Below are positions 1-10,509 of a stretch of 64,000 bases of DNA, in pieces. The notes under the pieces were generated by a model that saw only the letters and a program-made list of their open reading frames with translations, ran no database searches and was not told where the DNA came from. This DNA comes from an uncultured Lachnospiraceae bacterium (GTDB lineage Bacteria > Bacillota > Clostridia > Lachnospirales > Lachnospiraceae), in NCBI GenBank assembly GCA_910585625.1, contig CAJUFQ010000001.1, positions 1 through 64,000 on the forward strand, read 5' to 3'. The position numbers and the translations under genes were made by a program. Every line of letters starts with the position of its first letter. The first letter of the stretch is position 1.

Positions 1-25
1 TATCAAAAAGTACAACTTTTTGATA
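1..25. repeat. Perfect 11-bp inverted repeat upstream of the giant LRR gene
   Basis: The arms TATCAAAAAGT and ACTTTTTGATA flank a 3-base loop. It lies 60 bases before the first gene. It could be a terminator remnant of a gene outside the window or an operator; there is no clear T-tract, so the role is open. Confidence 0.5.
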
Positions 26-84
26 ATTAATGGAAATTAGAGTGATGTAGTGCGTATTTACAAAAAATGAGGGAGGCTGGAATT

Positions 85-3000
85 ATGAAGGAAATGGGTA
101 AACGTTTTTTTGCGTGTATTTTATCAGCTGCCATAATATTAGCGGGTATTCTGGATAGCAGCGTGGTCATGGAAGCGAAAGCGGAAAATGTAAAATCTGG
201 GATCATTGGCGAAAACCTGACATGGGAATATAGTTCGGATGGAACGCTGACGATAAGTGGAAGCGGTTCCATGCCTGATTATACGACGGTAAACAATTAT
301 TTTACAGGCTTAACCACAGATGTTCCGTGGGAAAATTTTTTTAATGATATAACAAGGGTAGTGATTAGCGGAAATGTCGTTAATGTAGGAAAATGTGCAT
401 TTTCTGACTGTCCTTCCATAAAACAGGTGTCATTACCTTCAAGTATAGAGCAGATTGGGGAATCTGCTTTTGCGAGGTGTGTTGGGGTAGAAAGTATCGT
501 TTTACCCAATAACCTCAAATCTATCGGGACTAATGCTTTTCGGGGATGCATTGGCATAAAAGACATAGAAATCCCGGATAGTGTTGTTGAGATTGGAGAT
601 GGTGCGTTTCAGGCTTGTAGTAATTTAGAAACTGCCAGACTTAGCAAAAACCTTTCATCCATGCCGTCTTATCTGTTTTCCAGCTGTCCGAAACTTAAAA
701 ATACAGAAATTCCACAGTCTGTGAAAAGCATCGGCATATATGCATTTTCGCTCTGCACTTCTCTTTCTGAGATAGAAATTCCGGCATCGGTCAATTCCAT
801 TTCAGGTAGGGTTTTTGCAGGCTGTTCGTCGTTAAGGAAAGCGACTGTGAACAATGATTCCCTTTCTTATTCTTACAGTATTTTTGAAGATTGCCCCAGT
901 GAGCTTGCTTTATATGGCAACAGCGGCTCAACAACGGAAACGTATGCAAAAGAAAATGGGCATATATTTGTCAGCATGGGGGTGGCTAATCCCTCAGGCC
1001 CAACGGTCATACCTGGAAAAGCGACTTATTATGGAGTGGAGCAAAAAGAAAAATCAGACAAACAGCTTGTGAAAGAGGCCGCAAATGAATTTGTAAAGGC
1101 AGAAAATAAATATATTGGCGCCATGAATTCGGCTATAGGGCTGGGAGTCAATTCCACAAAGGAGATAGAGGCAATACGGGAAAAAGATAGGACAGGGAAA
1201 CAGCCTATCCTCACGTTCGCTGCAACTGCCCCTGATACAGCCATTAACGCCGCATACGCAGGGATAGCTGAATTTTTTAGGCAATATAGGGAAACAACGC
1301 CTTCCATTGGTGAAATAGATATTTCTGATAACATAGTATCAATCGAAGCAAAAATAATTAAGATTATAAAGTCGTCCATCAAAAGTGTAAATGTGCATAC
1401 AAAACATAGGAATTATACAGTAAAGATAAGCGGCATACTGGAATGGGGAGCTTTTGCATGTGACATACAAGTAAGCGGCAATGGGCATACGTACAGCGGG
1501 GCGGTCGTATCTACAGAGGATTGCACAAAAAAAGTTATGGCTGCCTATATCAAATCGTTAGGCGAGACAGGAGAAGATATTTCTAAGCAGGCGCTGAGAG
1601 CTTATTTAAAAGATTTTGCGAGATATGCCTGCATCTCTGATTTTACAAGTGAGAAAATGAATGAGGCTATGGCAGACGCTGCAGATTATCTGCAATCAAA
1701 GGGCTGGGGGAAGAAAGTCCTTGAATATGGGATAAAACTTTATGATGGCTACGATCTTGTGGAGAGCATTGTAAAAGCCCAAAATGAGACGGGCTTGTCG
1801 AATGCCCTGTCAAATGCAGAAAATATTTATAATAAGGTAAAAGCAATGTCCTACACAGACTCTTCTGTCAAGGATAAGACGGTAAAAATTACGGCACAGA
1901 AGATTGAAAAAGCCAGGAAGGATCTCGAAGATGCTTTATGGAATTATATCTATCATTCGAAGTCAGAAAGCGGGACGCTATCATTTTGGGAGAAGGTAAA
2001 AGGTACCTATAAGAAAATAGTCGGGCATTGCCCGGTTGATCTTGTCGTGTATGATGGAGAAGGCAAGGTGTTGGGGATAGCCGAGGACGGCTATTGCGAA
2101 TTTGAGGACAGTATTTACATTGAAGTATCCGGGGATGTAAAAGCGATTTACGTTCCGAATGATATGGAAATTCACGTAGAGATGACAGGGACTGATACGG
2201 GAACGATGTCATATGTGCTTGAACAATATAGAGATAATGTCCCAAGTGGAAGGATGAACTATTATGACATTCCATTGACTGATGGAAATGCATACAGTCA
2301 GATTATTTCATCGGGCGATATCAGCGGCTCCCTTAATGAAAATGAACTCAACGCTGGGGATGGTTCGATCATTAGGGCGAATGAGTATTTTTCAGTGGAT
2401 GATTCTGCACAGATTGAACTTTCCTGTGCCGTAAGCGGGCAGGGGAGCGTGGCAGGGACGGGAGTGTATGTGAAAGGCGACGCGGCAGAGCTGGCGGCAT
2501 ACCCGGATGACGGATATTACTTTGCAGGATGGTATGATGGGGAGCGTTTGGTAGGAGTGGAAGCGGTTTACCGTTTAGCAGCTTTGGAAAATAAAGAGCT
2601 GAAAGCTGTTTTCCAAAAGGTGGATAAGGCAGAACAGGAAATTAATGGTGAGGATTCGTATTTTGTATTTGTGGGGGATGATGAGTTTTCGATTAATGCT
2701 TCGGCTATGGGCGGCAACCTACATTATTTTTCGGCAGATAAAAATGTCGCAGATATTGACGATAGCGGGAACGTCAGCATTATTGGACAGGGAACCACCC
2801 AGATAATTATCCTGGCATCAGAAACAGAAGATTATAGAGAGGCAATCAAAACAATTAATATCACCGTTTCAGACAGAGGGAATATCGGCGAAGAGGAAGA
2901 TATGGAAAGCAGTTTTGAGGTGGCGGATTATTCCAATCTGGTAAAAAACCATATTCCCAAAGCGATGGGGGAATGCCGGACGTCTTTTTTGGGAAAAAGG

Positions 3001-6000
3001 CCCAATGGCGGGTATCAGGCTGTTGTTTATAATGAGGGAAAAATATATGTCAAAAACTTTTCTGATAATTACAAGGTAGAATCCTCGAAAGTGATTGATT
3101 TAGAGTTGCCTCTTTGGGGAGGTATCTTTTTGGGAAAATCTTATAATTATGTGATTTGCGGGAAAACGTATGATAAAGAGTCAGCTGATGGAGGGGAAGT
3201 ATACCGGATTATTAAATACAGTAAAGAATTTGAACGCATCAGCAGCGTGTCGCTCAATGGAAAAGAAACATATACGGCACGGCCGTTTGACTCCGGGAAT
3301 GTCTCCGTTGATGAGAAAGGAGGCTTATTGACAGTATATACCAGCAGATTAAGGATGGACGGTCATCAGTCTAATATTGCAATCCGCATCAATACAGCGG
3401 ATATGAGCGTTTCTGACCAATTTGGGATGGGAAGTTTTCCTGATGTGCATGTGAGCCATTCTTTCCGCCAGATTGTGAAATATGATGAGAAAGAACCTGT
3501 CTATGCAGACGTATCCGATGGCAAGCCGCAGCGTTCCATTTTTCTACAGTCTGGAAATATAAGAAAGGCTGTGATGGAGATTGCAGGGAAGGATGGATTT
3601 AATGTGACGAATGCAGAATTATCAGGGCTTGCGGTGTCTGATACCAATTATCTTGTTGTGGGCTCCTATGTGAATCAGGAATCAAATAATATTTTTCTCT
3701 CCAGCGTGGACAAGGAATCCGGGGAGGTGAGAAATCAGTGGCTGACGGATTCGTCTGCGTTTATGCAGAAATATTTTCACAATCCGAGAATTGTAAAGAT
3801 AACGAGGAATAAATTTTTGGTTATGTGGGGAAGTTACACAACCCAATATATTCTTGTTGATGGGAAAGGGGACATTATCAGTGAACTGAAAGAAAGCCTG
3901 ATGCCAATCACGGATTGTGAACCGATTTATGCGAACGGTAAAGTATTGTGCCTTTCTGTGGAGAATGGGACAATGGCATTTCATAAGATAACGGATTTCA
4001 CCTCTAATGGCATTTATAGGCCTGAAATAGAACCCTTGAAATCGGGCAACTCCTGGGATGGGACGGCAGATGTCAGCTGGTATGATAGTAAGAAAGCAGA
4101 ATTTGACATTTCGACGGCACAGCAGCTTGCCGGACTTGCACAGTTAGTAAACAATGGAAATACATTTGAAGGAAAGAAAATCAATCTCTGTCGGGATATT
4201 TTCTTAAATGACGACTCTTATAGGTATGTGTGGACTCCCATTGCAGCGTATGTGAGGGATGATGACGACAATGAAAATGTGTTCCAGGGAACATTCTGCG
4301 GAAACAGCCATGCAGTTTATAACATGAGGACAGCTGAAGGCAAAGATGGGGGATTATTCGGACGTATTGGAAAAAAAGGAAGGGTAAAGAGCGTAGATGT
4401 CTCTCAGGGGCTGCTCTCTTCAGGAGGGTGTATTGCGAATGTAAATGAGGGGATTATTTCTTTTTGCAATAACTATTCTTGTACTGGGGCTTCCAATTTA
4501 TATGCTGTTGGCGGGATTTGCAATTTTAATGCCAATTTGGTGTATGGATGCAAAAATTTTGGGGAAGTTTGGGGCAGCACGGCAGCTGGGATTGTCGGGC
4601 AGAACACCATTCTTAAATCTACTGTAAGCCAGTGCAGCAATCATGGGCTGGTAGGCGGAAGCTCAGAGTCGGCTGGAATAGTATTTCTCAATTATGGGTG
4701 GGTCTCAAACTGCTATAACAAAGGCATTGTGGCAGACGGATATTTAGGGAACATGAACCGCGGTCGTTGCCTCTGTGGGATTGTCTATAAGAACTGCCGT
4801 ATAGTTGAGAATTGTTATTCAGCAGGCGTTTTTTCATATGAAAAAGATGGGCCGTGGTTGGGGGTGTATGGAGGATGCCGGGAAAACGATAGAGATAATA
4901 ACGTAGAAATCAGAAACTGCTATACCCCTCGTGTGAGCGGGATGGAGGAAGAGGGGATGGAGGAAGTTTCGCATAGAGAGCTGCAAGACCCATCTTTTGC
5001 CGCCAGATTGGATCGGCAAGATACCGTGCTGCCTGTGTGGAGAGAGGATGTGGATAAAATAAACGGCGGTCTGCCAATCACCGCTGCCGATGAAAGTTCT
5101 TTCGCAGGGAAATGTAAGATTCAGCCAGAAGTATGGAGCTTGAAAAACGGGACGGTCATAGAGGCAGAATTGGAGGATGGGAAATATGATTTTAGAATTA
5201 CCAGTTATTTCAATGAGTCTGCGCCTACGGTAACAGTGGAGGACATAGATATTGCTGAAGCTTCTGTCCGTATAGCGGAGGATAAGAATACAGAAGTCGC
5301 AGGGGTATCTGTGGTTGCTACGATTCAATTAAAAAAGGCAGGAACAACCCATATAAATATACATTTTGATGAAACAGAAAACAGCAGCAGCGCGGATTAT
5401 CAGCTTATGCTGGAAGTGAAAAGCAATGCGCACAAACATAATTACGTTGTGAGGATAACGCCGGCTTCCGTAAGCCAAGACGGTTCTGTCATTAAACGCT
5501 GCACGGAATGCGGAAAGGAAACCAAAGATACGATTTATATGCCAAAGACCGTTAGGCTTTCCAGGACAAGTTTCACCTTCAATAACAAAAACCAGAAGCC
5601 GGCGGTAGCCGTTAAGGACAGTAAAGGCAAGCTGTTAAGCGGCAAGACGGATTATACGGTATCTTACCCCAAGGCAATGAAAAATGTCGGGCAGTACACG
5701 GTGACAATCAAATTCAAAGGCAATTACAGCGGTACGGTGAAGAGGGCTTTTACAATCGTTCCCAAAGGAACTTCCATATCCAAAGTAATACCGAAGAAAA
5801 AAGGTTTTACCGTGAAATGGAAGAAACAGGCCGCACAAACGACAGGCTATGAGATTGCCTATTCCACAGACAGGAGATTTCCCAGTAAGAAAACAAAAAC
5901 AGCCACAGTGGGCAAAAATAAGGCCACGTCAGAATCAGTGGGCAAGTTAAAAGCAAATAAGAAATATTTTGTGAGGATCCGCACCTATAAGACTGTCAAA

Positions 6001-6060
6001 GGGAAAAAGTATCATTCTGACTGGTCAAGGGCAGTGGATGTAACCACAAGAAAAAAATGA
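85..6060 (+). CDS. Giant secreted LRR_5 (BspA-like) multidomain surface protein
   Basis: A 1,991-residue exported protein. The start at 85 is preferred over an in-frame ATG at 67 because GAGGGAGG lies 8 bases before it and the protein then begins with a basic signal peptide (MKEMGKRFFACILSAAII). Domains in order: LRR_5/BspA repeats at about residues 65-280 with the recurring pattern 'I..xAFxxCxxLxxIxIPxSVxxIG'; a helical region at 330-650; an InlB B-repeat-like segment at about 775-845 (GYYFAGWYDG); a Big_2-like Ig fold near 855-930; an unassigned, possibly beta-propeller-like stretch to 1320; GLUG-like repeats at about 1415-1580; and a C-terminal Fn3-like domain at about 1900-1990. There is no LPXTG anchor. 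It heads a run of five secreted-protein genes. By analogy to BspA proteins it probably mediates adhesion or surface interactions; the ligand is unknown. Confidence 0.85.
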   Translation: MKEMGKRFFACILSAAIILAGILDSSVVMEAKAENVKSGIIGENLTWEYSSDGTLTISGSGSMPDYTTVNNYFTGLTTDVPWENFFNDITRVVISGNVVNVGKCAFSDCPSIKQVSLPSSIEQIGESAFARCVGVESIVLPNNLKSIGTNAFRGCIGIKDIEIPDSVVEIGDGAFQACSNLETARLSKNLSSMPSYLFSSCPKLKNTEIPQSVKSIGIYAFSLCTSLSEIEIPASVNSISGRVFAGCSSLRKATVNNDSLSYSYSIFEDCPSELALYGNSGSTTETYAKENGHIFVSMGVANPSGPTVIPGKATYYGVEQKEKSDKQLVKEAANEFVKAENKYIGAMNSAIGLGVNSTKEIEAIREKDRTGKQPILTFAATAPDTAINAAYAGIAEFFRQYRETTPSIGEIDISDNIVSIEAKIIKIIKSSIKSVNVHTKHRNYTVKISGILEWGAFACDIQVSGNGHTYSGAVVSTEDCTKKVMAAYIKSLGETGEDISKQALRAYLKDFARYACISDFTSEKMNEAMADAADYLQSKGWGKKVLEYGIKLYDGYDLVESIVKAQNETGLSNALSNAENIYNKVKAMSYTDSSVKDKTVKITAQKIEKARKDLEDALWNYIYHSKSESGTLSFWEKVKGTYKKIVGHCPVDLVVYDGEGKVLGIAEDGYCEFEDSIYIEVSGDVKAIYVPNDMEIHVEMTGTDTGTMSYVLEQYRDNVPSGRMNYYDIPLTDGNAYSQIISSGDISGSLNENELNAGDGSIIRANEYFSVDDSAQIELSCAVSGQGSVAGTGVYVKGDAAELAAYPDDGYYFAGWYDGERLVGVEAVYRLAALENKELKAVFQKVDKAEQEINGEDSYFVFVGDDEFSINASAMGGNLHYFSADKNVADIDDSGNVSIIGQGTTQIIILASETEDYREAIKTINITVSDRGNIGEEEDMESSFEVADYSNLVKNHIPKAMGECRTSFLGKRPNGGYQAVVYNEGKIYVKNFSDNYKVESSKVIDLELPLWGGIFLGKSYNYVICGKTYDKESADGGEVYRIIKYSKEFERISSVSLNGKETYTARPFDSGNVSVDEKGGLLTVYTSRLRMDGHQSNIAIRINTADMSVSDQFGMGSFPDVHVSHSFRQIVKYDEKEPVYADVSDGKPQRSIFLQSGNIRKAVMEIAGKDGFNVTNAELSGLAVSDTNYLVVGSYVNQESNNIFLSSVDKESGEVRNQWLTDSSAFMQKYFHNPRIVKITRNKFLVMWGSYTTQYILVDGKGDIISELKESLMPITDCEPIYANGKVLCLSVENGTMAFHKITDFTSNGIYRPEIEPLKSGNSWDGTADVSWYDSKKAEFDISTAQQLAGLAQLVNNGNTFEGKKINLCRDIFLNDDSYRYVWTPIAAYVRDDDDNENVFQGTFCGNSHAVYNMRTAEGKDGGLFGRIGKKGRVKSVDVSQGLLSSGGCIANVNEGIISFCNNYSCTGASNLYAVGGICNFNANLVYGCKNFGEVWGSTAAGIVGQNTILKSTVSQCSNHGLVGGSSESAGIVFLNYGWVSNCYNKGIVADGYLGNMNRGRCLCGIVYKNCRIVENCYSAGVFSYEKDGPWLGVYGGCRENDRDNNVEIRNCYTPRVSGMEEEGMEEVSHRELQDPSFAARLDRQDTVLPVWREDVDKINGGLPITAADESSFAGKCKIQPEVWSLKNGTVIEAELEDGKYDFRITSYFNESAPTVTVEDIDIAEASVRIAEDKNTEVAGVSVVATIQLKKAGTTHINIHFDETENSSSADYQLMLEVKSNAHKHNYVVRITPASVSQDGSVIKRCTECGKETKDTIYMPKTVRLSRTSFTFNNKNQKPAVAVKDSKGKLLSGKTDYTVSYPKAMKNVGQYTVTIKFKGNYSGTVKRAFTIVPKGTSISKVIPKKKGFTVKWKKQAAQTTGYEIAYSTDRRFPSKKTKTATVGKNKATSESVGKLKANKKYFVRIRTYKTVKGKKYHSDWSRAVDVTTRKK

Positions 6061-6128
6061 AGAAGACGGCTTAACGGTTGATGCATAAGGAACTGATTGG
6101 GAATGGAAAAGTTTAGGAGGTATACGAG

Positions 6129-7943
6129 ATGAGAAGGATAATGACAGTATGGCTGCTGGCAGCCAGCCTCGCGGCGGGCATGGTTAATTCAAATGTTTAT
6201 GGCGCAGGAAACAGCGGGGGTGCAACGTCGGCAGCAATGGCAGAAGTATCCGGCAGCGATGGGACGTACATGGCGGGAGCAGAATTTGGATTGCCGGAGA
6301 AACTGGAATTGGCGGAGGACGTTAAGGCGGCAGGCGGAGAGTTTGCCTCTGCCACCCCTATCAGGCTGGGAAATGCCATCAATGGGAGCATCACGGAGAC
6401 GGCAGACCATAGGCTGTATCAATTTACGCTTTCGGAATCAGGGAGGGTGACGCTTGACCTGACTTCTTATATGCAGTACTGCAGCCTATATATTTATGGG
6501 AGTGACGGCGCGCAAATCTGGTGTGACGAGTATAACGAATGGAACGCCAATCTCAAGTATTTTAAGGAAACATATGATATAGACCTGACCAACGGCGCAT
6601 ATTACCTGAAGGTGACAGGATATCAGCGTGGGGAATGGAAAGGATCTACAGGCACGTATGGTATCGCGACGAAATTTGCCAGCGCGGGGGAAAGCTGCAC
6701 AGAACCTAATAACGATTTTCGGGAAGCGTCGGTAATCGGCATCAATGGAACGGTCAGAGGACAAATTGCGGAAAATGACAGGTATGACGTATATCAGTTT
6801 TCAATGCAGAAACCGGGGCGGATTGGGCTGACAATGACATATTATATGAAATATAACAGTATTTACTAATATGACAGCATGGGCGAGGAAATCTGGTATA
6901 GCAATTATAATAAGTGGAATGAAAACCTCAAATATAAGACAGATTTATATGATTTAGATTTAGACAGCGGTACATATTATTTTAAGGTGACAGGATATGA
7001 ACGGGGAGAGTGGAACGCTTCTACGGGAAATTATACGTTTAAGATGAAATATACAGACGCTAAGGTGAATTATAAAGAACCGAACAATGATTTTTCAGAA
7101 GCATATGTACTCAGGACAGATACGAAACTGAAAGGGCAGATTGCCATTAACGATCCGTATGATATAATGAAATTTTCGGTCTCCAGGGACATGGACGTCA
7201 GGATTGTCATGACGTCTTATATGAAATATTATACGCTGGATTTATACAATAGCGCAGGGGAAAGCATATGGAACACAAACTATAAAGAATGGAATGCTAA
7301 CACGGGCTACCGTAAAGACACGCATACGGTTACGCTGTCTGCCGGAAGCTATTACCTGAAAGTGACGGGATATGAACGTGGGGAATGGAATGCCTCTACC
7401 GGAACCTATACCCTGCTGGTTGACACAAGGGTATCGGTGGAAAATGCGTCCGCAGATTTTACGGAATACAAGCCGTATACCGGGAAGGTGGTCAAGCCGC
7501 CTGTCAGCGTTAAGTACCATGGCGCGACATTACGGAAGGGTATAGACTATGAGCTTACCTACAAAAACAATAAAAACATAGGGGCGGCAGCGATTTTGAT
7601 AAAAGGAAAGGGGAAGTATACTGGGACGAAGAAATTAAAATTCTGCATTGTGCCAGAGAAGCCAATCGTCACGAAAGCGGAGAATAGCGGGAAAGGAGCG
7701 GTAACCCTTAAATGGAAAAGGAACAAGAATGTCAGCGGATATTATATTTACCGCTCAATGAAGAAAAATTCTGGTTATGTTAAGATAGAGGATATTTCAA
7801 ATAATAAGACGGTAAGTTTCAAAGACAGTAACCTTAGGAAGGGAAGCGTCTATTATTACAAAATACAGTCCTATAAAAAGAAAAAAGGATGGGTATATAA
7901 TGGGTTCAGCAGTAAAGGAAAGGCTGTAAAAATTAAGAGGTAG
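6129..7943 (+). pseudogene. Secreted PPC-like repeat protein with Fn3-like C-terminus, interrupted by an in-frame TAA
   Basis: Two open stretches, 6129-6869 and 6870-7943, lie in the same frame and are separated only by the TAA at 6867-6869. The first starts at an ATG after TAGGAGG and has a signal peptide. Three repeats of about 110 residues share the blocks YMKY, W..NYN.WN and Y.KVTGYERGEW, resembling bacterial pre-peptidase C-terminal domains. The stop falls inside repeat 2 where repeats 1 and 3 have Ile or Leu, so a single-base change such as TTA to TAA explains it. The ATG at 6879 has no ribosome binding site, so restart is unlikely. The C-terminus (about residues 510-604) is an Fn3-like domain similar to that of the giant neighbour. 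It is either a recent pseudogene, a read-through gene or a sequencing error; without the stop it would encode 604 residues. Confidence 0.75.
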
Positions 7944-8027
7944 CATAACCGTGAAGGGCTTGGAAGGATTATGCGTTCCATTGGCTGGAAAGATAAATAT
8001 AAAATAGGGAAAAAGGAGAGGATGGAA

Positions 8028-8924
8028 ATGCGCAGATTTTTAAACATATTCGGGATGGCATTGATGGCAATACTGTTATTTTTACCAGTAAAATGCAATG
8101 CAGCAGGGAAAAATGTATGCCAAACATTGGCTGAGTCAAAAACATACCGATACAACCTTGACCAGAAAGGGAAGAAAGAATCCATCAAGGTAAGCGTTTC
8201 AAAAAAAGAACATAAGAATGGCTATGCCATTACTTATGATTTGAAGACGACAGTAACGGTAAATGGAAAAAAGATATATGGCAAAACGCTAAAGGGGAGG
8301 TATTCCGACAATAATCAGGTGAAGGTTATGGTGGTAGATACAGACCAGAAAGATAAGCAGATGGAATTGCTGATTATGGAGGGGGAGATAGATGATGGCT
8401 CTAACGGGGCTTTTTGGACCTCTGATATAGAACATATTTATTATTACCAGTATGACAATGGGAAGGCAAAACGCAAACAGGATTTAGCCCCACTGTTTCG
8501 CAAGGATTTTGCAGATGTATTTATGCTTCATGGAATGAAGGACAGTTCATACCTCACGGTAAACGGAAAAAATGAAATCTATGCAAGGCTTTGTGTGGCG
8601 GTGCAGAATTTTGATTATGTACACATAAAAAGGAAGCTCAAGCTGAATAAGGGAAAACTTGTGAATGTGCCGGCAAAGTCATATAGCCTTATGGACATAG
8701 AAGACCCTTTCCGTCCAAAGAAAGACATCACCGTTTATACGGAACCGGGAGGATTAAAGAAAGCCTTTACGGTGAAAAAGAAAGAAAGCATTTATCCCGA
8801 CAGATTATATTTGGCAGATGGGAAGAAAATATATCTGAAAATAAAAAACAAAGGCGGAAAATCGGGATATATCGATCCGAAGAAGGTTCCTACCTATGAT
8901 GACGGCTCAAACCATATGATGTAA
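8028..8924 (+). CDS. Small exported protein of unknown function with possible SH3-like C-terminus
   Basis: A 298-residue protein. The ATG at 8028 is chosen because AAGGAG at 8013-8018 is 9 bases upstream; the ATG at 8022 is too close. The N-terminus (RRFLNIFGMALMAILLFLP then NAAG) is a signal peptide, so the mature protein is outside the membrane. The middle is a basic, beta-rich region with no recognised family. The last 70 residues, ending in a GYID motif, resemble a short SH3-like fold, which is only a suggestion. It sits in the secreted-protein cluster, in the same direction as its neighbours. Confidence 0.7.
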   Translation: MRRFLNIFGMALMAILLFLPVKCNAAGKNVCQTLAESKTYRYNLDQKGKKESIKVSVSKKEHKNGYAITYDLKTTVTVNGKKIYGKTLKGRYSDNNQVKVMVVDTDQKDKQMELLIMEGEIDDGSNGAFWTSDIEHIYYYQYDNGKAKRKQDLAPLFRKDFADVFMLHGMKDSSYLTVNGKNEIYARLCVAVQNFDYVHIKRKLKLNKGKLVNVPAKSYSLMDIEDPFRPKKDITVYTEPGGLKKAFTVKKKESIYPDRLYLADGKKIYLKIKNKGGKSGYIDPKKVPTYDDGSNHMM

Positions 8925-8996
8925 TCTGGTTATGGAGTGGATGTAAGACAGGGTGGAGAGAGCAGGATTGTGGGAAACAGAAGGAGGAAAAGGTAT

Positions 8997-10421
8997 ATGA
9001 AAGTTAAGAGGTTGTTGTGCCTGGGGATGGCAGCCACGCTATTATGTTCCAATCTGCCGCAGATAACGGTTCATGCACAGGAATCAGATGATTTGCAGCA
9101 AGAAAAGGAATATGCATCAGAGACGGATGAAATTATCAGTGGTAAGTGTGGGGACAATGTATATTATGAGTTTGATCCATCTACTGAGATGATGCGCATT
9201 TATGGCGAGGGGGCAATGTATGATTTTAATAGGTTTGATGGACACCCGTGGTATAGAGAAGAATACGCTGCAGATATTAAAAAAGTAAGGATTGAGGAAG
9301 GGGTTACGGGTGTCGGGACAGATGCTTTTGCTTGCTTTAAGAACAGATATGGTGAATATGATAAATATGGATGTAAAAATTTAACTTCTGTTGAGATAGC
9401 TGATACAGTAACCAATATTGGGGCGCGAGCATTTTACTGTTGTCCTATAAAGTCAATTAGATTTCCGGATAGCCTTGAGACGATTGGGAATGGTGCGTTT
9501 GCGAAATCATCTTTGACTGAAATTAATTGGGGAAATTCACTAAAAAGTATCGATATTGGCGCATTTGCTAGCATAGAAATAGAAGAACTTGTTCTTCCTC
9601 AAAATCTGGAAAGTATAGGAAATGAATGTTTTGCATACTGTAAGCACCTCAAAAAAGTGATTATCCCCAATAATTATAAAATGAGAGGCTATGTATTTTC
9701 ATATTGTCAGGCATTGAAAGATGTTGAGATTGGTTCTAATTGCAAAATTGGGGGTTATGCATTTCAAGGTTGTGATAAATTGGAAAATGTTGAAATTGGT
9801 TTTAATTGCGAAGTTGGAGGTTATGCATTTAATAAATGTACTTCTTTAAGTGACCGCAAGAGCGGTGCAGTTTATAAGGTTGTCAGCGCAAAAACGAAAG
9901 GCGGAGCGGTGGAATACATAAAGCCTCTGAACCGTAAGGCCGCAAAGGTTTCCATTCCATCTGCAGTCAAAACTAATGGCGTTTCTTATAAAGTGACAGG
10001 CATTGCGGCAAACGCCTTAAAAAATAATAGGAACATAACAAAAGCCAAAATCGGAAACAACGTGGTTTCCATTGGGAAGAATTCGTTCAGCGGATGCAGC
10101 AAGTTAAAAACCCTGACAATCGGAAGCAATGTGGCCCTGATTGGGGACAATGCATTCCTTAACTGCACTTCCCTGAAAGCGGTCACAATACCGGCAAAGG
10201 TGAAGAAAATAGGGAAACAGGCATTCTATGGGTGCAAACGGCTGAAAACGATAAAGATTGGCGCCAAGAAGCTCTCGGATAAAAACGTTGGCAGTAAGGC
10301 GTTTGCTAAGGCTGACCCGAAGGCTGTGGTTAAAGTGCCGGCATCCTGCCTGAAATCCTATAAGAAGCTGCTTCAGAAAAGAGGGCTTAATGGGAAAAAG
10401 CAGAGATTCCAGAAGATATAA
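8997..10421 (+). CDS. Secreted LRR_5 (BspA-like) repeat protein
   Basis: A 474-residue exported protein. The ATG at 8997 follows AAGGAGG and begins a signal peptide (MKVKRLLCLGMAATLLCSN, then VHAQ). Residues 60-300 and 335-450 carry LRR_5 units with the pattern 'xAFxxCxxLxxVxI' and IGxxxF spacers. The C-terminus (VKVPASCLKSYKKLLQKRGL) is a closing motif common in clostridial LRR_5 proteins. There is no catalytic domain or sortase signal. It is a paralogue of the repeat regions in the genes at 85 and 10510 and is probably a surface or secreted binding protein. Confidence 0.85.
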   Translation: MKVKRLLCLGMAATLLCSNLPQITVHAQESDDLQQEKEYASETDEIISGKCGDNVYYEFDPSTEMMRIYGEGAMYDFNRFDGHPWYREEYAADIKKVRIEEGVTGVGTDAFACFKNRYGEYDKYGCKNLTSVEIADTVTNIGARAFYCCPIKSIRFPDSLETIGNGAFAKSSLTEINWGNSLKSIDIGAFASIEIEELVLPQNLESIGNECFAYCKHLKKVIIPNNYKMRGYVFSYCQALKDVEIGSNCKIGGYAFQGCDKLENVEIGFNCEVGGYAFNKCTSLSDRKSGAVYKVVSAKTKGGAVEYIKPLNRKAAKVSIPSAVKTNGVSYKVTGIAANALKNNRNITKAKIGNNVVSIGKNSFSGCSKLKTLTIGSNVALIGDNAFLNCTSLKAVTIPAKVKKIGKQAFYGCKRLKTIKIGAKKLSDKNVGSKAFAKADPKAVVKVPASCLKSYKKLLQKRGLNGKKQRFQKI

Positions 10422-10423
10422 GG

Positions 10424-10465
10424 AATGCCCGGCCTCTCTGTGCGTTGGCTCATATGGGCATTTTT
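10424..10465 (+). terminator. Possible rho-independent terminator
   Basis: AATGCCC (10424-10430) pairs with GGGCATT (10456-10462) and is followed by a short T run. The loop of about 25 bases is long, so the call is weak. It sits between two LRR genes. Confidence 0.35.
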
Positions 10466-10509
10466 GAAAGGAGTATACTATAAAAATGAAGGTTAAGGAG
10501 GAGTGGATT

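Noticed and set aside
6870..7943. Second half of the PPC-like gene as an independent gene
   Set aside because: No ribosome binding site or signal peptide is present before the ATG at 6879, and it starts in the middle of a repeat.
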